The notes beneath the pieces were generated by a model. That model worked only from the letters and a program-made list of their open reading frames with translations. It was not told the DNA's origin and searched no databases. Shown one piece after another: positions 46,001-53,923 of a stretch of 64,000 bases of DNA (positions are counted from its first letter, which is position 1; every line of letters begins with the position of its first letter). This stretch comes from Polyangium spumosum. GTDB taxonomy: Bacteria; Myxococcota_A; Polyangia; Polyangiales; Polyangiaceae. The DNA is taken from NCBI RefSeq assembly GCF_009649845.1, contig NZ_WJIE01000005.1, positions 1 to 64,000 on the forward strand, read 5' to 3'. The translations under genes were made by a program, and so were the position numbers.

Positions 46001-46424
46001 CTGGGCCCGGGAGCGAGGTGAGGCCGGTGGGGCTGCCTTCGAGCAAGCACAGCGGCTTGCGCGGGAGGCCACCCTGAAGGCGCCCGACCGCGGGGATCTA
46101 CGCCTGATCGCCGCGCAAATCTGCCTCCAGCGGGCCGAGGCGTTGCTCAGGGCCGAAAAGCCCGAAGCCCCGCCGTTCCCCGTCGTGGATGAGGGCCTCC
46201 AGAGGATCACGCAAGCCCTGAAGCAGGCTCCAGGACTGCCGCGGGCGCTGGCCATCCAGGGAGCGCTTCATTTACGAAAAGCGCAGATCGGCCCGGCCCA
46301 CAAGAAGGAGTCGCTTGAACGAGCAAAAGATAGTTTGTCGCAGGCGTTCGCTGGGAACCCGATCCTGAAGCACCGCTATGGCACGGCCGCCGGGGAGGTG
46401 GACTGGATGATCGAGGGGCGATGA
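43056..46424 (+). CDS. Ser/Thr protein kinase with transmembrane helix and TPR region
   Basis: 1122 residues; ATG 43056 has AAGGTG five bases ahead. A Pro/Ala-rich leader (to about 80) precedes a Hanks kinase domain: GRGGMGSVYEA (near 91), VAIKF, HRDIKPANIM (near 198), MDFGLA, GTPGYMPPEQ and DVYSLGATLYDLL. All catalytic residues are intact. A single membrane helix (AVVILALCSSLIAFAGYGV, about 378-396) follows, then some 720 residues of tetratricopeptide-like helical repeats outside the membrane. This PknB-like layout is frequent in myxobacteria for sensing or scaffold roles. From about 45230 on, codon use looks a little less GC-extreme than before. Confidence 0.93.
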   Translation: MGQPKKGQDQETLAHADTVAPAPAEKAAPVTVKLARERRRRRGAARVESTPPTEPPAETVAEVPADLPAASERSPLADPRRWDRYEIVRFLGRGGMGSVYEARDKRLARHVAIKFIHGADPLTTKRFLQEARAQARIDHPNVCKVLEVGEVEDKAYIAMQLVQGESLHDAAKEMTLDEKVRVMRTVSEAVHAAHRLGIIHRDIKPANIMVEKLGAGADEGASYRPVLMDFGLAREASETKGLTESGTVMGTPGYMPPEQARGSVRSIDPRSDVYSLGATLYDLLAGAPPFEDESAVNVLLKVLIQDPVPLREKEPSIPLALDVIVGKCLNKEPHQRYTSAAELADDLERFLNRERVLARRLGLPTRLYWRAKRNKPMAVVILALCSSLIAFAGYGVRTVIVNARREAIAQKRAELGQKLGQAVKDLEWLVRSAYLVPLHDTGPEKAFVRTRMAEIEAEMQSFGDLAAGLDHYALGRGYLALKEWDRAHAELAKAAALGVREPELDYALGRVLGELYSQALDDARRSGDKSYFEKRKQELDREYLAPALVHLERCRGLPTVPASYLEGLIHFYNRRYDQAIESAQSARGKLSWLYEAEKLEGDVFMARALDAKDRGDNEQAERDFAQAVAHYEEAADIGRSDHQIYEALAEAWIRQEEMDLYRGRDPGPKLEKALSAADKALLAAPAESNGHTKKAFAYHFQARYAQSHGAPRDEVERLFRAQIAVGKEAIALHPADAHAQEITGAGYTKLAEHLFDLGQPVQPSLDRACAHLEEAIRINPRFPWAYNDHGLALGLSGASIRMRNGEARGTLQRAIDTTKKAIELDDQYLIAYTNTSAWLTELGEWQADHGENPEKTLLEAVQMADRVLQINDKHLLASVNSGFASMKLAAYRLDAGEDGREPARVAIHRFKAALEIDSNFVLAQRELGRAYHLLASHERAQVVDPRASLDEGLRVVGQCLRIEPSSADCMMVEAQLRMEQATWARERGEAGGAAFEQAQRLAREATLKAPDRGDLRLIAAQICLQRAEALLRAEKPEAPPFPVVDEGLQRITQALKQAPGLPRALAIQGALHLRKAQIGPAHKKESLERAKDSLSQAFAGNPILKHRYGTAAGEVDWMIEGR

Positions 46425-46464
46425 GGAGGACGATGGCCAGGGAGGATGAGAACGGCAGGACGGT

Positions 46465-47406
46465 TCACTCGACCGGCGGGACGAACGTCGTGAAGACGTT
46501 CGTGTAGCTGCGGCCGGGCTCGCGGGTCGAATGAAATGAGGGGCAGTACCTGAGACCGCCGCCAGCGTCCACGAGCTCCGCATTGCAGCGCTTGTTTGCG
46601 AAGTTCTGGTCGGGCGAGCCAAGGATCGCGCCGGTCAACACGATGCGGTGGTCGCAACTCGTATCGTTCTCGGCGCAGCAGTAGCTGCCCTGCGAGCCGA
46701 AGCACGCGCGCCCGCTGTCCACCGGATCCGCCGTGTCGGGCCCGGCGACGTACGCCGTCGGATCGGCGGCGAAGAGATTCCCATAGAAGCCACCCTCGCG
46801 CAGCGTCGTGTTGGAATCGCCGCACGGCGTGCTGAAAGGCGCTCCGCCAGGGCCGATGATGCAGATGTGGAGCTCTTGATTGTTACCATTGAGGAGCGAG
46901 AGGAGACAAGAGCTAATACGCTCGCGTTTGTCCTCGCCGGTGAGCCGGTTGGTCGTCCAGTTCGGGTAGAGCTCCCACTGCCCCTCGAACGTCTGCGCCC
47001 CGTCGTTCGTCGAAATCGTGAAGCCCGACGCAACGGCGCACTTGGCAATCCCCTTCATCGTCGGGGCGCGGTTCGTCGGATCCCCGGCCATCCACGACTC
47101 CCACTCCGGCTTCATCGTGCAGCCTGTCCCTGTGACCGTGTTGCCCTTGCAGAGCGGGAGTGGATCCGGGTTCGTGGACGACGTGATGCCGAAGCTGTTC
47201 GTCACGCTGCGCTTCAGAGGATCGCTGTCGACCACGAACGGCGGCAGATTGTTCGTGCCCGTGGCGCCGATCGCCTGCTCCCCCTCGCCCACGTTCTCCT
47301 CGAAATCGACAGGCTCACCCCCGCACGCCGGAAGAACCGAAGCGGAAGCGAGGAGAGCGCCCACGAACCCGTACCGCGACACGAGATGAGCAAGCTTCGT
47401 CGTCAT
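46465..47406 (-). CDS. Secreted lipoprotein, possible sigma54-controlled gene
   Basis: 313 residues from ATG 47406, with GGAGGAGAG eight bases upstream. Signal peptide with lipobox VLPAC (about Cys28), an acidic stretch ending GEGEQAIGATG, then a domain with at least twelve Cys (KGNTVTGTGC, SYCCAENDTSC, NKRCNAEL). No known family. It is divergent from the FHA-sigma54 activator gene; the gap holds a sigma54-like promoter pointing at this gene and three palindromic sites. It is convergent with the kinase-TPR gene (40 bp). Confidence 0.7.
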   Translation of the reverse strand: MTTKLAHLVSRYGFVGALLASASVLPACGGEPVDFEENVGEGEQAIGATGTNNLPPFVVDSDPLKRSVTNSFGITSSTNPDPLPLCKGNTVTGTGCTMKPEWESWMAGDPTNRAPTMKGIAKCAVASGFTISTNDGAQTFEGQWELYPNWTTNRLTGEDKRERISSCLLSLLNGNNQELHICIIGPGGAPFSTPCGDSNTTLREGGFYGNLFAADPTAYVAGPDTADPVDSGRACFGSQGSYCCAENDTSCDHRIVLTGAILGSPDQNFANKRCNAELVDAGGGLRYCPSFHSTREPGRSYTNVFTTFVPPVE

Positions 47407-47444
47407 GATATCTCTCCTCCACCAAGTCCTTGACCTCTGGACCA

Positions 47445-47461
47445 TCCACGTCCCGTGCCAG
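47445..47461 (-). promoter_or_regulatory. Candidate sigma54 promoter of the lipoprotein gene
   Basis: On the minus strand CTGGCACGGGACGTGGA has a perfect -24 element (TGGCACG) and a weaker -12 (GTGGA for TTGCA) at the right spacing, about 40 bp before the lipoprotein start. Confidence 0.4.
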
Positions 47462-47502
47462 CGCAGGCGCCGCGGCGAAGACCTCGCGGGCGCACCTCCC
47501 CT

Positions 47503-47574
47503 GGAGGCTCGAACCTCCATCCCGCCGCCTCCCCCTGGAGGCTCGAACCTCCATCCCCAGGGGCTCGACCCTCC
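47503..47574. promoter_or_regulatory. Three palindromic activator-type sites
   Basis: GGAGGCTCGAACCTCC occurs at 47503-47518 and 47537-47552 (34 bp apart); a variant GGGGCTCGACCCTCC is at 47560-47574. They sit 45-130 bp upstream of the sigma54-like promoter and 35-105 bp before the activator gene, as expected for enhancer sites of that activator. Confidence 0.55.
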
Positions 47575-47608
47575 ACCCCGCGCGAGCGCCGCGTGGTAAC
47601 CTGCCGCC

Positions 47609-48955
47609 ATGTCGACGGATGGCACCCTGCTCCTCCGCCCCAGCGCAAAAGAGCTGCGGCTCGAAGGATTCTCGCTCACCGTGATCGAAGGCCCCGACTC
47701 GGGAGCCGCGCTGCGCGCCGAAAAGAGCGAGGTGTCCGTGGGCACCGCACAAGGCAATGACCTCGTCCTCACGGATCCGACGGTCTCGCGACACCACATC
47801 AGCATCACGGCCACGCCCGACGGCTTTTTCCTGCGGGATTTCGACTCCTCGAACGGCACGTGGATCGGCAGCACCCGCATCCTCACCGGGTACATCGACG
47901 ACGGCGCGAAGCTCCGCGTCGGGCGCACCACCCTGCGCGTCGACCTGCTCGACGAGGACATTTGCGAGGCCCTGAGCCCCGAGGACCGATTCGGCTCCGT
48001 CCTCGGCGCGAGCGACGCCATGCGCCGCATCTTCGCCGCCCTGCCGCGTATCGCCCCGTCCGACACCACCGTGCTGCTCGAGGGCGAGACGGGCACGGGC
48101 AAGGGCGTGCTCGCCGCGGCCATCCACGAGGCGAGCGCGCGCAGCCGCGCCCCGTTCGTGGTGCTCGATTGCACGGCCATCGCGCCGACCCTCATCGAGA
48201 GCGAGCTCTTCGGCCACGTGAAGGGGTCGTTCACGGGCGCGAGCGCCGATCGCCCCGGCGCCTTCGAGCAGGCCGCCGGCGGCACCATTTTCATCGACGA
48301 GATCGGCGAGCTGCCCCTCGACATGCAGCCGAAGCTCCTGCGCGCCCTCGAGGAGAAGACCGTCAAGCGCGTGGGCGGCAATCAACGCATCCGGCTCGAC
48401 GCGCGCGTCATCGCCGCGACGAACCGCGACCTCCGGACCGAGGTCAACCGCGGCACCTTCCGCGCCGACCTGTACTACCGGCTCAACGTCGTGCGTATCC
48501 ACATCCCGCCGCTGCGCGAGCGCACGGGCGACGTCGAGCGGCTGGCGCGCCATTTTTATGCCGAGCTCGCCCCGAACCGGCCCATGCCGGCCGATTTGCT
48601 CGAATCCTTCTGCCGGCAGGCATGGCCGGGCAACGTGCGCGAGCTCCGGGCCGCGGTCGAGCGCGCGGTCCTGCTCGACGATCCGGCCCTCCTGGCGCTC
48701 GGGAGCGGGCGGGACGAGGGCAGCCCCGGGGCCGCGCCCGAGGACGAATTCGACCTGCGCGTGCCGTACCGAATGGCCAAACAAAGGGCCGCGGATCGCT
48801 GGGAAGCGCGTTACGTGCGAGAGCTCGTCTCACGCGCCAAGGGCAACGTCTCGGAGGCCTCGCGGCTCGCGCGTATGGACCGGAGCCATTTGCGCACGTT
48901 GATCCGGAAATACGACATCCGCGCCGGCGAGGAGAGCGACGCCGGCGACGGATGA
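47609..48955 (+). CDS. Sigma54-dependent activator with FHA domain
   Basis: 448 residues. An FHA domain (about 25-112; VSVGTAQGNDLVL, VSRHHISI, SSNGTWIG) replaces the usual receiver and should bind phosphothreonine, linking it to Ser/Thr kinases such as the one at 43056. The AAA+ domain has Walker A GETGTGKG (near 158), the sigma54-contact loop as GSFTGA (near 206; Ser for Ala), Walker B IFIDEIGELP and the arginine-finger region RADLYYRLNV. The end carries a Fis-type HTH (GNVSEASRLARMDRSHLRTL). FHA-type activators are a myxobacterial speciality. Palindromic sites lie just upstream, suggesting autoregulation and control of the divergent lipoprotein. Confidence 0.93.
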   Translation: MSTDGTLLLRPSAKELRLEGFSLTVIEGPDSGAALRAEKSEVSVGTAQGNDLVLTDPTVSRHHISITATPDGFFLRDFDSSNGTWIGSTRILTGYIDDGAKLRVGRTTLRVDLLDEDICEALSPEDRFGSVLGASDAMRRIFAALPRIAPSDTTVLLEGETGTGKGVLAAAIHEASARSRAPFVVLDCTAIAPTLIESELFGHVKGSFTGASADRPGAFEQAAGGTIFIDEIGELPLDMQPKLLRALEEKTVKRVGGNQRIRLDARVIAATNRDLRTEVNRGTFRADLYYRLNVVRIHIPPLRERTGDVERLARHFYAELAPNRPMPADLLESFCRQAWPGNVRELRAAVERAVLLDDPALLALGSGRDEGSPGAAPEDEFDLRVPYRMAKQRAADRWEARYVRELVSRAKGNVSEASRLARMDRSHLRTLIRKYDIRAGEESDAGDG

Positions 48956-48979
48956 GGGGCGGGGTGGGGGGACCGACGA

Positions 48980-51900
48980 TTACTGCAGGAGGTTCGAGTC
49001 GTTCTCGCCGATCTGGTAGACGCCGAGCCTGCCGGCCGCGGCGAGGATCTCGCCGTTGTGCGTGACGACCCCGCCGTTCCCGTAATAAACCGGGAAGAAC
49101 GCCTGCGCCTTGATGTCCGCGGGATCCTCGGCGTTGATCATCAGCGTGCCGCCGGAGACCGACATGAACCAGCGGTGCGAGCTCACGCCTTGGAGCGGCA
49201 CGTGGTAGCCGTCGATCGACGTCTCCGAAAGGACGTCGAAGCTCGGCTTGTTCCCGTTCTGCGGCGCCAGCATCGCAATGATGTTACCTTGATAAACCCA
49301 GGTCGAGAGCAGGTTGACGACGACCCGATCGTGGGCGGTGCTGTCGGCCAGCATCACGGTGAGGGCCTTGCCCACGAACTTCTTGTGCTTCTCGAGCTTG
49401 GCGCCATTGCCCGTCAGCTTGACCTGGGCGATGGCCTCCTCGTACCAGCGGCTTCCCCATTGACGGTCGCGGGTGAAGATCCGGTTGCCGAACGCGTCGA
49501 TGGGTTGGCCGGGGATGTTGAAACTCCCGGCGAGGACGGGTGACGAGGGGTTCGTCAGGTCGTAACGACGGAGGAAGTTCTTCGTGTACGGACGCAGATC
49601 ACCCGGCTTTTGCGCGTCGTTCTTGACGGTGATGTAGAGGTCGTCGCCGTTCGTGCGCGCGTCGGCGAACCAATCGGCCCCCGAGAGCTGGATCTTGTTC
49701 GGGACGACCTTCGGGTTCGCGGGATCCGAGAGGTCGACGATCTGGAACGAGGCATAGGTCGGGTTCCGGTGCGCCTCGCCCTCGTAGGTCTCCCAGGTCA
49801 GGTACGGCTCGATCCAGCTCGGCTCGACCGGCACGCACGTGGTCGCGGCGCCCACGTGAATCGTGCACCTGGCGAATCCGCCGGCGCAGTACTCCTGGCC
49901 GTTCTCAGGCGTCTGGCACTGGCGCTCACCCGTGTAGAACTCGCAGCCGTCCGCGTTCTTGTTGCAATACGTCGGCAGACCCTGGAGGTAGGCATCACGC
50001 CCCTGGTACAAGCCGATTTGCTCGTAGGCCCACTGCGTCTGCTGATAGACGAGCGCGTTGCTCGTCGCGTGGACGTTCCGGCCATAGGAGTTGGTCGGAG
50101 GCAACGCGGTCGTGACCAGCGTGCCCTTCGTCTGCGGGTTCAGCGGGTCGGTCAGGTCGAACACCTTGACCGTGGTCTCGTAGTTCGGCCACAACCACTT
50201 CGAATTCGTGGTGATGAGGTAGTTCCCCGCCGTGAAATGGGCCGCGTAGAGGGGGATCTCGAAGGTCGTGAGCGGCTCGGCGAGGTCGGCGTTCGCGTTC
50301 GCCGGGATGACCTCCACCCGCGCGCTCGCCGTGTTGTTGTAGTACCAGGAGTAGTATCCCTCGGGGTTGCGGATGCGGAGGCGGTAGTCGTCCCCCCACG
50401 GGATGATCTTCACGTAATCGGGCGCGAGGTCGATCTGCGAGAGCTGCGCGGGGTTGTCCACGTCCGCCTGATTGTGGAACGACATGACCGTGTCGGAGAT
50501 GACCACGGCGTTGCTCGTCCCGCCGAGCGGGGTCGATCGACGCACGTTGTCCACGTGATCCAGCGTCCCCCGGCGCGTGAGCGTGCTGTTCGAGAACGTG
50601 AAGAGCTGGACGCCCGAGCGATAGATGTAGCTGTTGTTCTGGTACTTGTAGCCCGTGAAGGGCAACATGATGAGGCCCGTCTCGACCCCGGTCCCCGTCG
50701 GCGTCGGCACGGTGACCGCATTCTCGAGGATCTTGAACGCGCGGTGATCCCACTGGGCGTCGGAGAAGTTCCAGGTGCCGTCGTCCTCGGCCGTCTCGGC
50801 GCGGGCGATCAGCGGGTTCGGGTTCGTGAGGTTCGTGATGTCGTAGAGGCTCGCGGCCATCTTGCGGCCGTTCTGATCGTTCACGCCGATGCCGATGAGG
50901 CGCGTGCCGCTCGACACCGGGCGGAGGTAGTCGTTCCAGCCCGAGACGATGAACTCGCTCTCTTCATTGACGTTGCCATACGGGTCGATCGAGAAGCTGT
51001 GGAACGGATCGACCTGCTGGTAGGTGACGGCGAACGCCTTGTCGTTCATGAACACGGCGCCATAGAGCCGCTCGTTCACGCCGAAGCTCTCGGTGTCGAC
51101 GGGGATCGGGTTGTCCTTGTCGGCCGCGTTCCAGGTCTGCAGATAACTCTGCTGGCCCACGCCGCCCCACATCGGGCCCGAGAAGACGCGGAGCTGGTCG
51201 TTGCGGAAGTCCATGTGGAACTGCGTGCGGACATAGCCGGACGTGGTGACCGAGCCGCGCAGCGACATCGCGCCGTTGATGTCGGAGATGTCGACGATCG
51301 AGACGACGCTCGTCGTCGGCCAGGACGACGTGCGACGCGCGACGAGCAGCGTGGTCCCCTCGCCCTGGATCGCGGTCACGTTGCCGCCGAGCTGGAGCTC
51401 GGTCATCGGGACCATCGACGTGGCGGACACGTCGAAGCTCTTGACCACGCTCTCGTTCTTGTACGTCCAGACGCCATTTTCGTTGATCCAGCCGTTCTGG
51501 AGCGCGGAGACGTAAAGCGAGTTCTTCGTCGAGCCGTTCGCGTAGCGGCTCGTCGAGATCTTCCCCGGGACGTTGTATTCGGAGATGAGCGTCGGAGCGA
51601 GGGGATTGCTGACGTCCACGAGGGCCACGAGGCCGCCGGCGCGCTCGCGCGCGATGAGCGTGTTCGGGTCCGCCTTGTAGCCGTACCACTCGTTCAGCAG
51701 CACCACGGCGACGTTGCCGTCCACGTACATCTCGACGGGCGTGCCGGAGATGGGCAACTTGCCGACGATCTGCGGGTTCGAGAGGTCGTTGTAGTCGACG
51801 ACCTGCAGGCCACGGTAACGGTTCAGGTTGAGCAGATACCCGTTGCCCATGACGCGGTAGATATCCGCCTCCTCGAGCTCGCGATCGTCCTCCTCTTCCT

Positions 51901-52129
51901 CCTCTTCCTCCTCTTCTTCTTCCTCTTCCTCTTCTTCGCCCCAGTAGATGCTGACGAAGTCACCCGCGGTCAGGAAGGACGGCGTGTTCTTGACCTGAGC
52001 GCTGTCGTCAGCAGTCTTCTCCTCGTCGCCCGGGGCGCCGCTCACCGCGCATCCCGGCCCCACCAACAAGAGCAACGCGCCGAGCCATGCCGTGCCCGTC
52101 GCGATCCTTCTGCGCCAAAAGCCCATCAT
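48980..52129 (-). CDS. Beta-propeller lipoprotein with a poly-Glu tract
   Basis: 1049 residues; ATG 52129 has GGAG five bases upstream and is followed by a second ATG. The signal peptide ends in a lipobox (GPGC, about Cys26). A run of 16 Glu then Asp-Asp-Arg (about 64-82) follows the short spacer. The rest is a long beta-propeller-domain protein: repeated blades of the type GLVALVDVSNPLAPTLISEY, VKVFDLTDPLNP and FQIVDLSDPANPK, with aromatic DWF and Trp/Tyr clusters. A Cys-rich patch (YCNKNADGC, CQTPENGQEYCAGGFARC) lies around 730-790. Expected on the cell surface; partner unknown. Confidence 0.85.
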   Translation of the reverse strand: MMGFWRRRIATGTAWLGALLLLVGPGCAVSGAPGDEEKTADDSAQVKNTPSFLTAGDFVSIYWGEEEEEEEEEEEEEEEEDDRELEEADIYRVMGNGYLLNLNRYRGLQVVDYNDLSNPQIVGKLPISGTPVEMYVDGNVAVVLLNEWYGYKADPNTLIARERAGGLVALVDVSNPLAPTLISEYNVPGKISTSRYANGSTKNSLYVSALQNGWINENGVWTYKNESVVKSFDVSATSMVPMTELQLGGNVTAIQGEGTTLLVARRTSSWPTTSVVSIVDISDINGAMSLRGSVTTSGYVRTQFHMDFRNDQLRVFSGPMWGGVGQQSYLQTWNAADKDNPIPVDTESFGVNERLYGAVFMNDKAFAVTYQQVDPFHSFSIDPYGNVNEESEFIVSGWNDYLRPVSSGTRLIGIGVNDQNGRKMAASLYDITNLTNPNPLIARAETAEDDGTWNFSDAQWDHRAFKILENAVTVPTPTGTGVETGLIMLPFTGYKYQNNSYIYRSGVQLFTFSNSTLTRRGTLDHVDNVRRSTPLGGTSNAVVISDTVMSFHNQADVDNPAQLSQIDLAPDYVKIIPWGDDYRLRIRNPEGYYSWYYNNTASARVEVIPANANADLAEPLTTFEIPLYAAHFTAGNYLITTNSKWLWPNYETTVKVFDLTDPLNPQTKGTLVTTALPPTNSYGRNVHATSNALVYQQTQWAYEQIGLYQGRDAYLQGLPTYCNKNADGCEFYTGERQCQTPENGQEYCAGGFARCTIHVGAATTCVPVEPSWIEPYLTWETYEGEAHRNPTYASFQIVDLSDPANPKVVPNKIQLSGADWFADARTNGDDLYITVKNDAQKPGDLRPYTKNFLRRYDLTNPSSPVLAGSFNIPGQPIDAFGNRIFTRDRQWGSRWYEEAIAQVKLTGNGAKLEKHKKFVGKALTVMLADSTAHDRVVVNLLSTWVYQGNIIAMLAPQNGNKPSFDVLSETSIDGYHVPLQGVSSHRWFMSVSGGTLMINAEDPADIKAQAFFPVYYGNGGVVTHNGEILAAAGRLGVYQIGENDSNLLQ

Positions 52130-52420
52130 GTTCGCTCCGTTTCTTCCTTCATAAAGAATGAAGGAAAATGCGAACGCCATGATAGCTGGCCCCCGACGCA
52201 AGAGAAGGTAAAAACTGGCAACTCCGAACGCCCGGCGGGTTGACCGGAACCTCGTCCGAGCCCCAGCCACGTGTCCATGAACACAATCCAGCGTGCCGTT
52301 CCGCCGAGGATTTGCTCGGAAAGCAGGGCGCTGTCGAATTTCTCTTGAGCTGCGGGCCCACCTGTGCATTGACCCGCGGGCGAGCCCGAGGCCCGTTCTG
52401 TCGACAGCGGTCGACTCGGC
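52130..52420. other. Intergenic gap between the propeller and M23 genes
   Basis: This gap is just under 300 bp. It lies upstream of the propeller gene and downstream of the M23 gene stop. It should hold the propeller promoter; an AT-richer stretch lies at 52140-52230. No gene or clear palindrome. Confidence 0.4.
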
Positions 52421-53866
52421 TCAGAAGTGATGCGCGTCGATGAAATCGTGCGGGGCCAGGATCTGGTATCCGTTCAGGCTGCAACCATTGTTCGTGCCCT
52501 GAGCCGTGTACGACGCCGGCGCGTTCGCGAGGTCGGCGTGCCCGAGCCCGGGGACGCCGCCGGAGCCGTCGTATCCGCAGGCACCCCCGCCATTCAAGCC
52601 GGCGATCTTGTCGCAGAGGTTCTTCGGCGCGATGAAATAATGCAGGTGGGAGTTCGAGCCCTGGTCGAGGATCGTGCCGATCGGATCGCCGCGCTTCACG
52701 GTTTGTCCAGGCGATACCGTGCGCGTGGCCAGGTGGCCGTAGAAGGAGCACACGCTCGTGCCGTCCGGCATCGGGTGCTGGACGAGGATCACGTTCACGT
52801 AGGAGCTGCCGTTCGGCGCGGAGACCAGGACGACGCCGTCCGCCACCGAATACACGGGCGCGTTCGCCGCGCCGGCCTTGCCGATGTCCTCGGCGAGGTG
52901 CGCGCCGCCGTACACGTCCCAGTAATGCCCGAGGACCTGCCAGACCTGCCATCCCGCCCCGCCCGCGGGGCTCGTGCTCTTGTCGCCCACGGGGTATCCG
53001 AAGGCCCCGCCGACGGGCGGATTCGAGTTCGGGATCCCCGTGCCGCAGCAGCCGGCCTTGCAATCCCAGGTGATCATGCCCGAGCCATTGCAGGCGCCGT
53101 TGTTCCCGTCGTCGCACTTCGCGTCCGCCGCGCCGTAGTGGTTCGCGAGCACGCCGCACGAGGGGGTGCAGCACCGCACGCAATCACTCGTGGGCGTGCC
53201 CGTCCCCGCGCACCAGTTCTTGCTGCCGTCGTCGCAGGTGTACGTGCCGCCGGGCCAACCATTGGCCTGCGCGAGGTCGGCGCAGCTCGCCTGCCCGCCG
53301 CCCCCGCTGCCGCTCCCGCCCGGGTCCGTGCTGCCCTCGACGAGCGCCTGGACCTGGCATTGCGCGACGGGGTTACCGGGGTTGCCGCCGTTCTCCCCTT
53401 CGACGAAGGTGAAGGTCAAGGTGCCGGGATCGTATCCGTACACGGTGTACGTCCACGTATACGGACCGTTGCCCACCACGCCGCCCCATTGCGAGGCCGG
53501 GGCCCCCGGGCCCGTCACCTTCATGTTCACGTAGGCATACGGCGTCTGGTTCGTGTACGAGACGGTGAGGATCGGCGAGGTGATCGGATTGCTGTCGAAC
53601 GCGAACCCCGGATCACACGGGAGCATCGGCAGGCTCCCGCCGCTGCCCGTCGCGCCGCCGGGCCCCACGCCCGACGAGGAAGAGGACGTCATTCCTCCCA
53701 TACCGCCGACGCCGCCGAGCCCCGCGCCGCCCGAGCCAGGCCCCGCGGCGCCGCCTCCGCCTTCGCCTCCGCTCCCCGTGGAGGATGGCCCCGAGGAGGA
53801 GCACGCGAGCGGGATCATGGCGAGGAGAAAGAGGCCCGAGAGGGTGGTGCGTGAGGCGAGGCGCAT
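52421..53866 (-). CDS. M23-family peptidase lipoprotein with Cys-rich repeats
   Basis: 481 residues; signal peptide with lipobox IPLAC (Cys22), then a low-complexity Gly/Ser/Met region (to about 80). A beta domain with TPYAYVNMKVTG follows, then Cys-rich units (about 195-275; GTYTCDDGSKNWC, CCTPSCG, CCGTGIP). The C-terminal LytM/M23 domain (about 310-440) has metal residues in GGAHLAEDIG (His-x3-Asp) and SNSHLHYF (HxH). It should cut peptidoglycan peptides. The catalytic pattern differs from the shorter M23 protein at 41978, so the two likely have different targets. Upstream is the TreT-type gene on the same strand, 57 bp away. Confidence 0.88.
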   Translation of the reverse strand: MRLASRTTLSGLFLLAMIPLACSSSGPSSTGSGGEGGGGAAGPGSGGAGLGGVGGMGGMTSSSSSGVGPGGATGSGGSLPMLPCDPGFAFDSNPITSPILTVSYTNQTPYAYVNMKVTGPGAPASQWGGVVGNGPYTWTYTVYGYDPGTLTFTFVEGENGGNPGNPVAQCQVQALVEGSTDPGGSGSGGGGQASCADLAQANGWPGGTYTCDDGSKNWCAGTGTPTSDCVRCCTPSCGVLANHYGAADAKCDDGNNGACNGSGMITWDCKAGCCGTGIPNSNPPVGGAFGYPVGDKSTSPAGGAGWQVWQVLGHYWDVYGGAHLAEDIGKAGAANAPVYSVADGVVLVSAPNGSSYVNVILVQHPMPDGTSVCSFYGHLATRTVSPGQTVKRGDPIGTILDQGSNSHLHYFIAPKNLCDKIAGLNGGGACGYDGSGGVPGLGHADLANAPASYTAQGTNNGCSLNGYQILAPHDFIDAHHF

Positions 53867-53923
53867 GGCAAGGGCGAGACTATCGAAGGAGCCAATACGA
53901 CGGAAGCATTTTCGAGAGCGGGC

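Noticed and set aside
47503..47574. Short CRISPR or terminator
   Set aside because: Only three palindromes with unequal spacing, located upstream of genes on both sides; operator/enhancer sites fit better.
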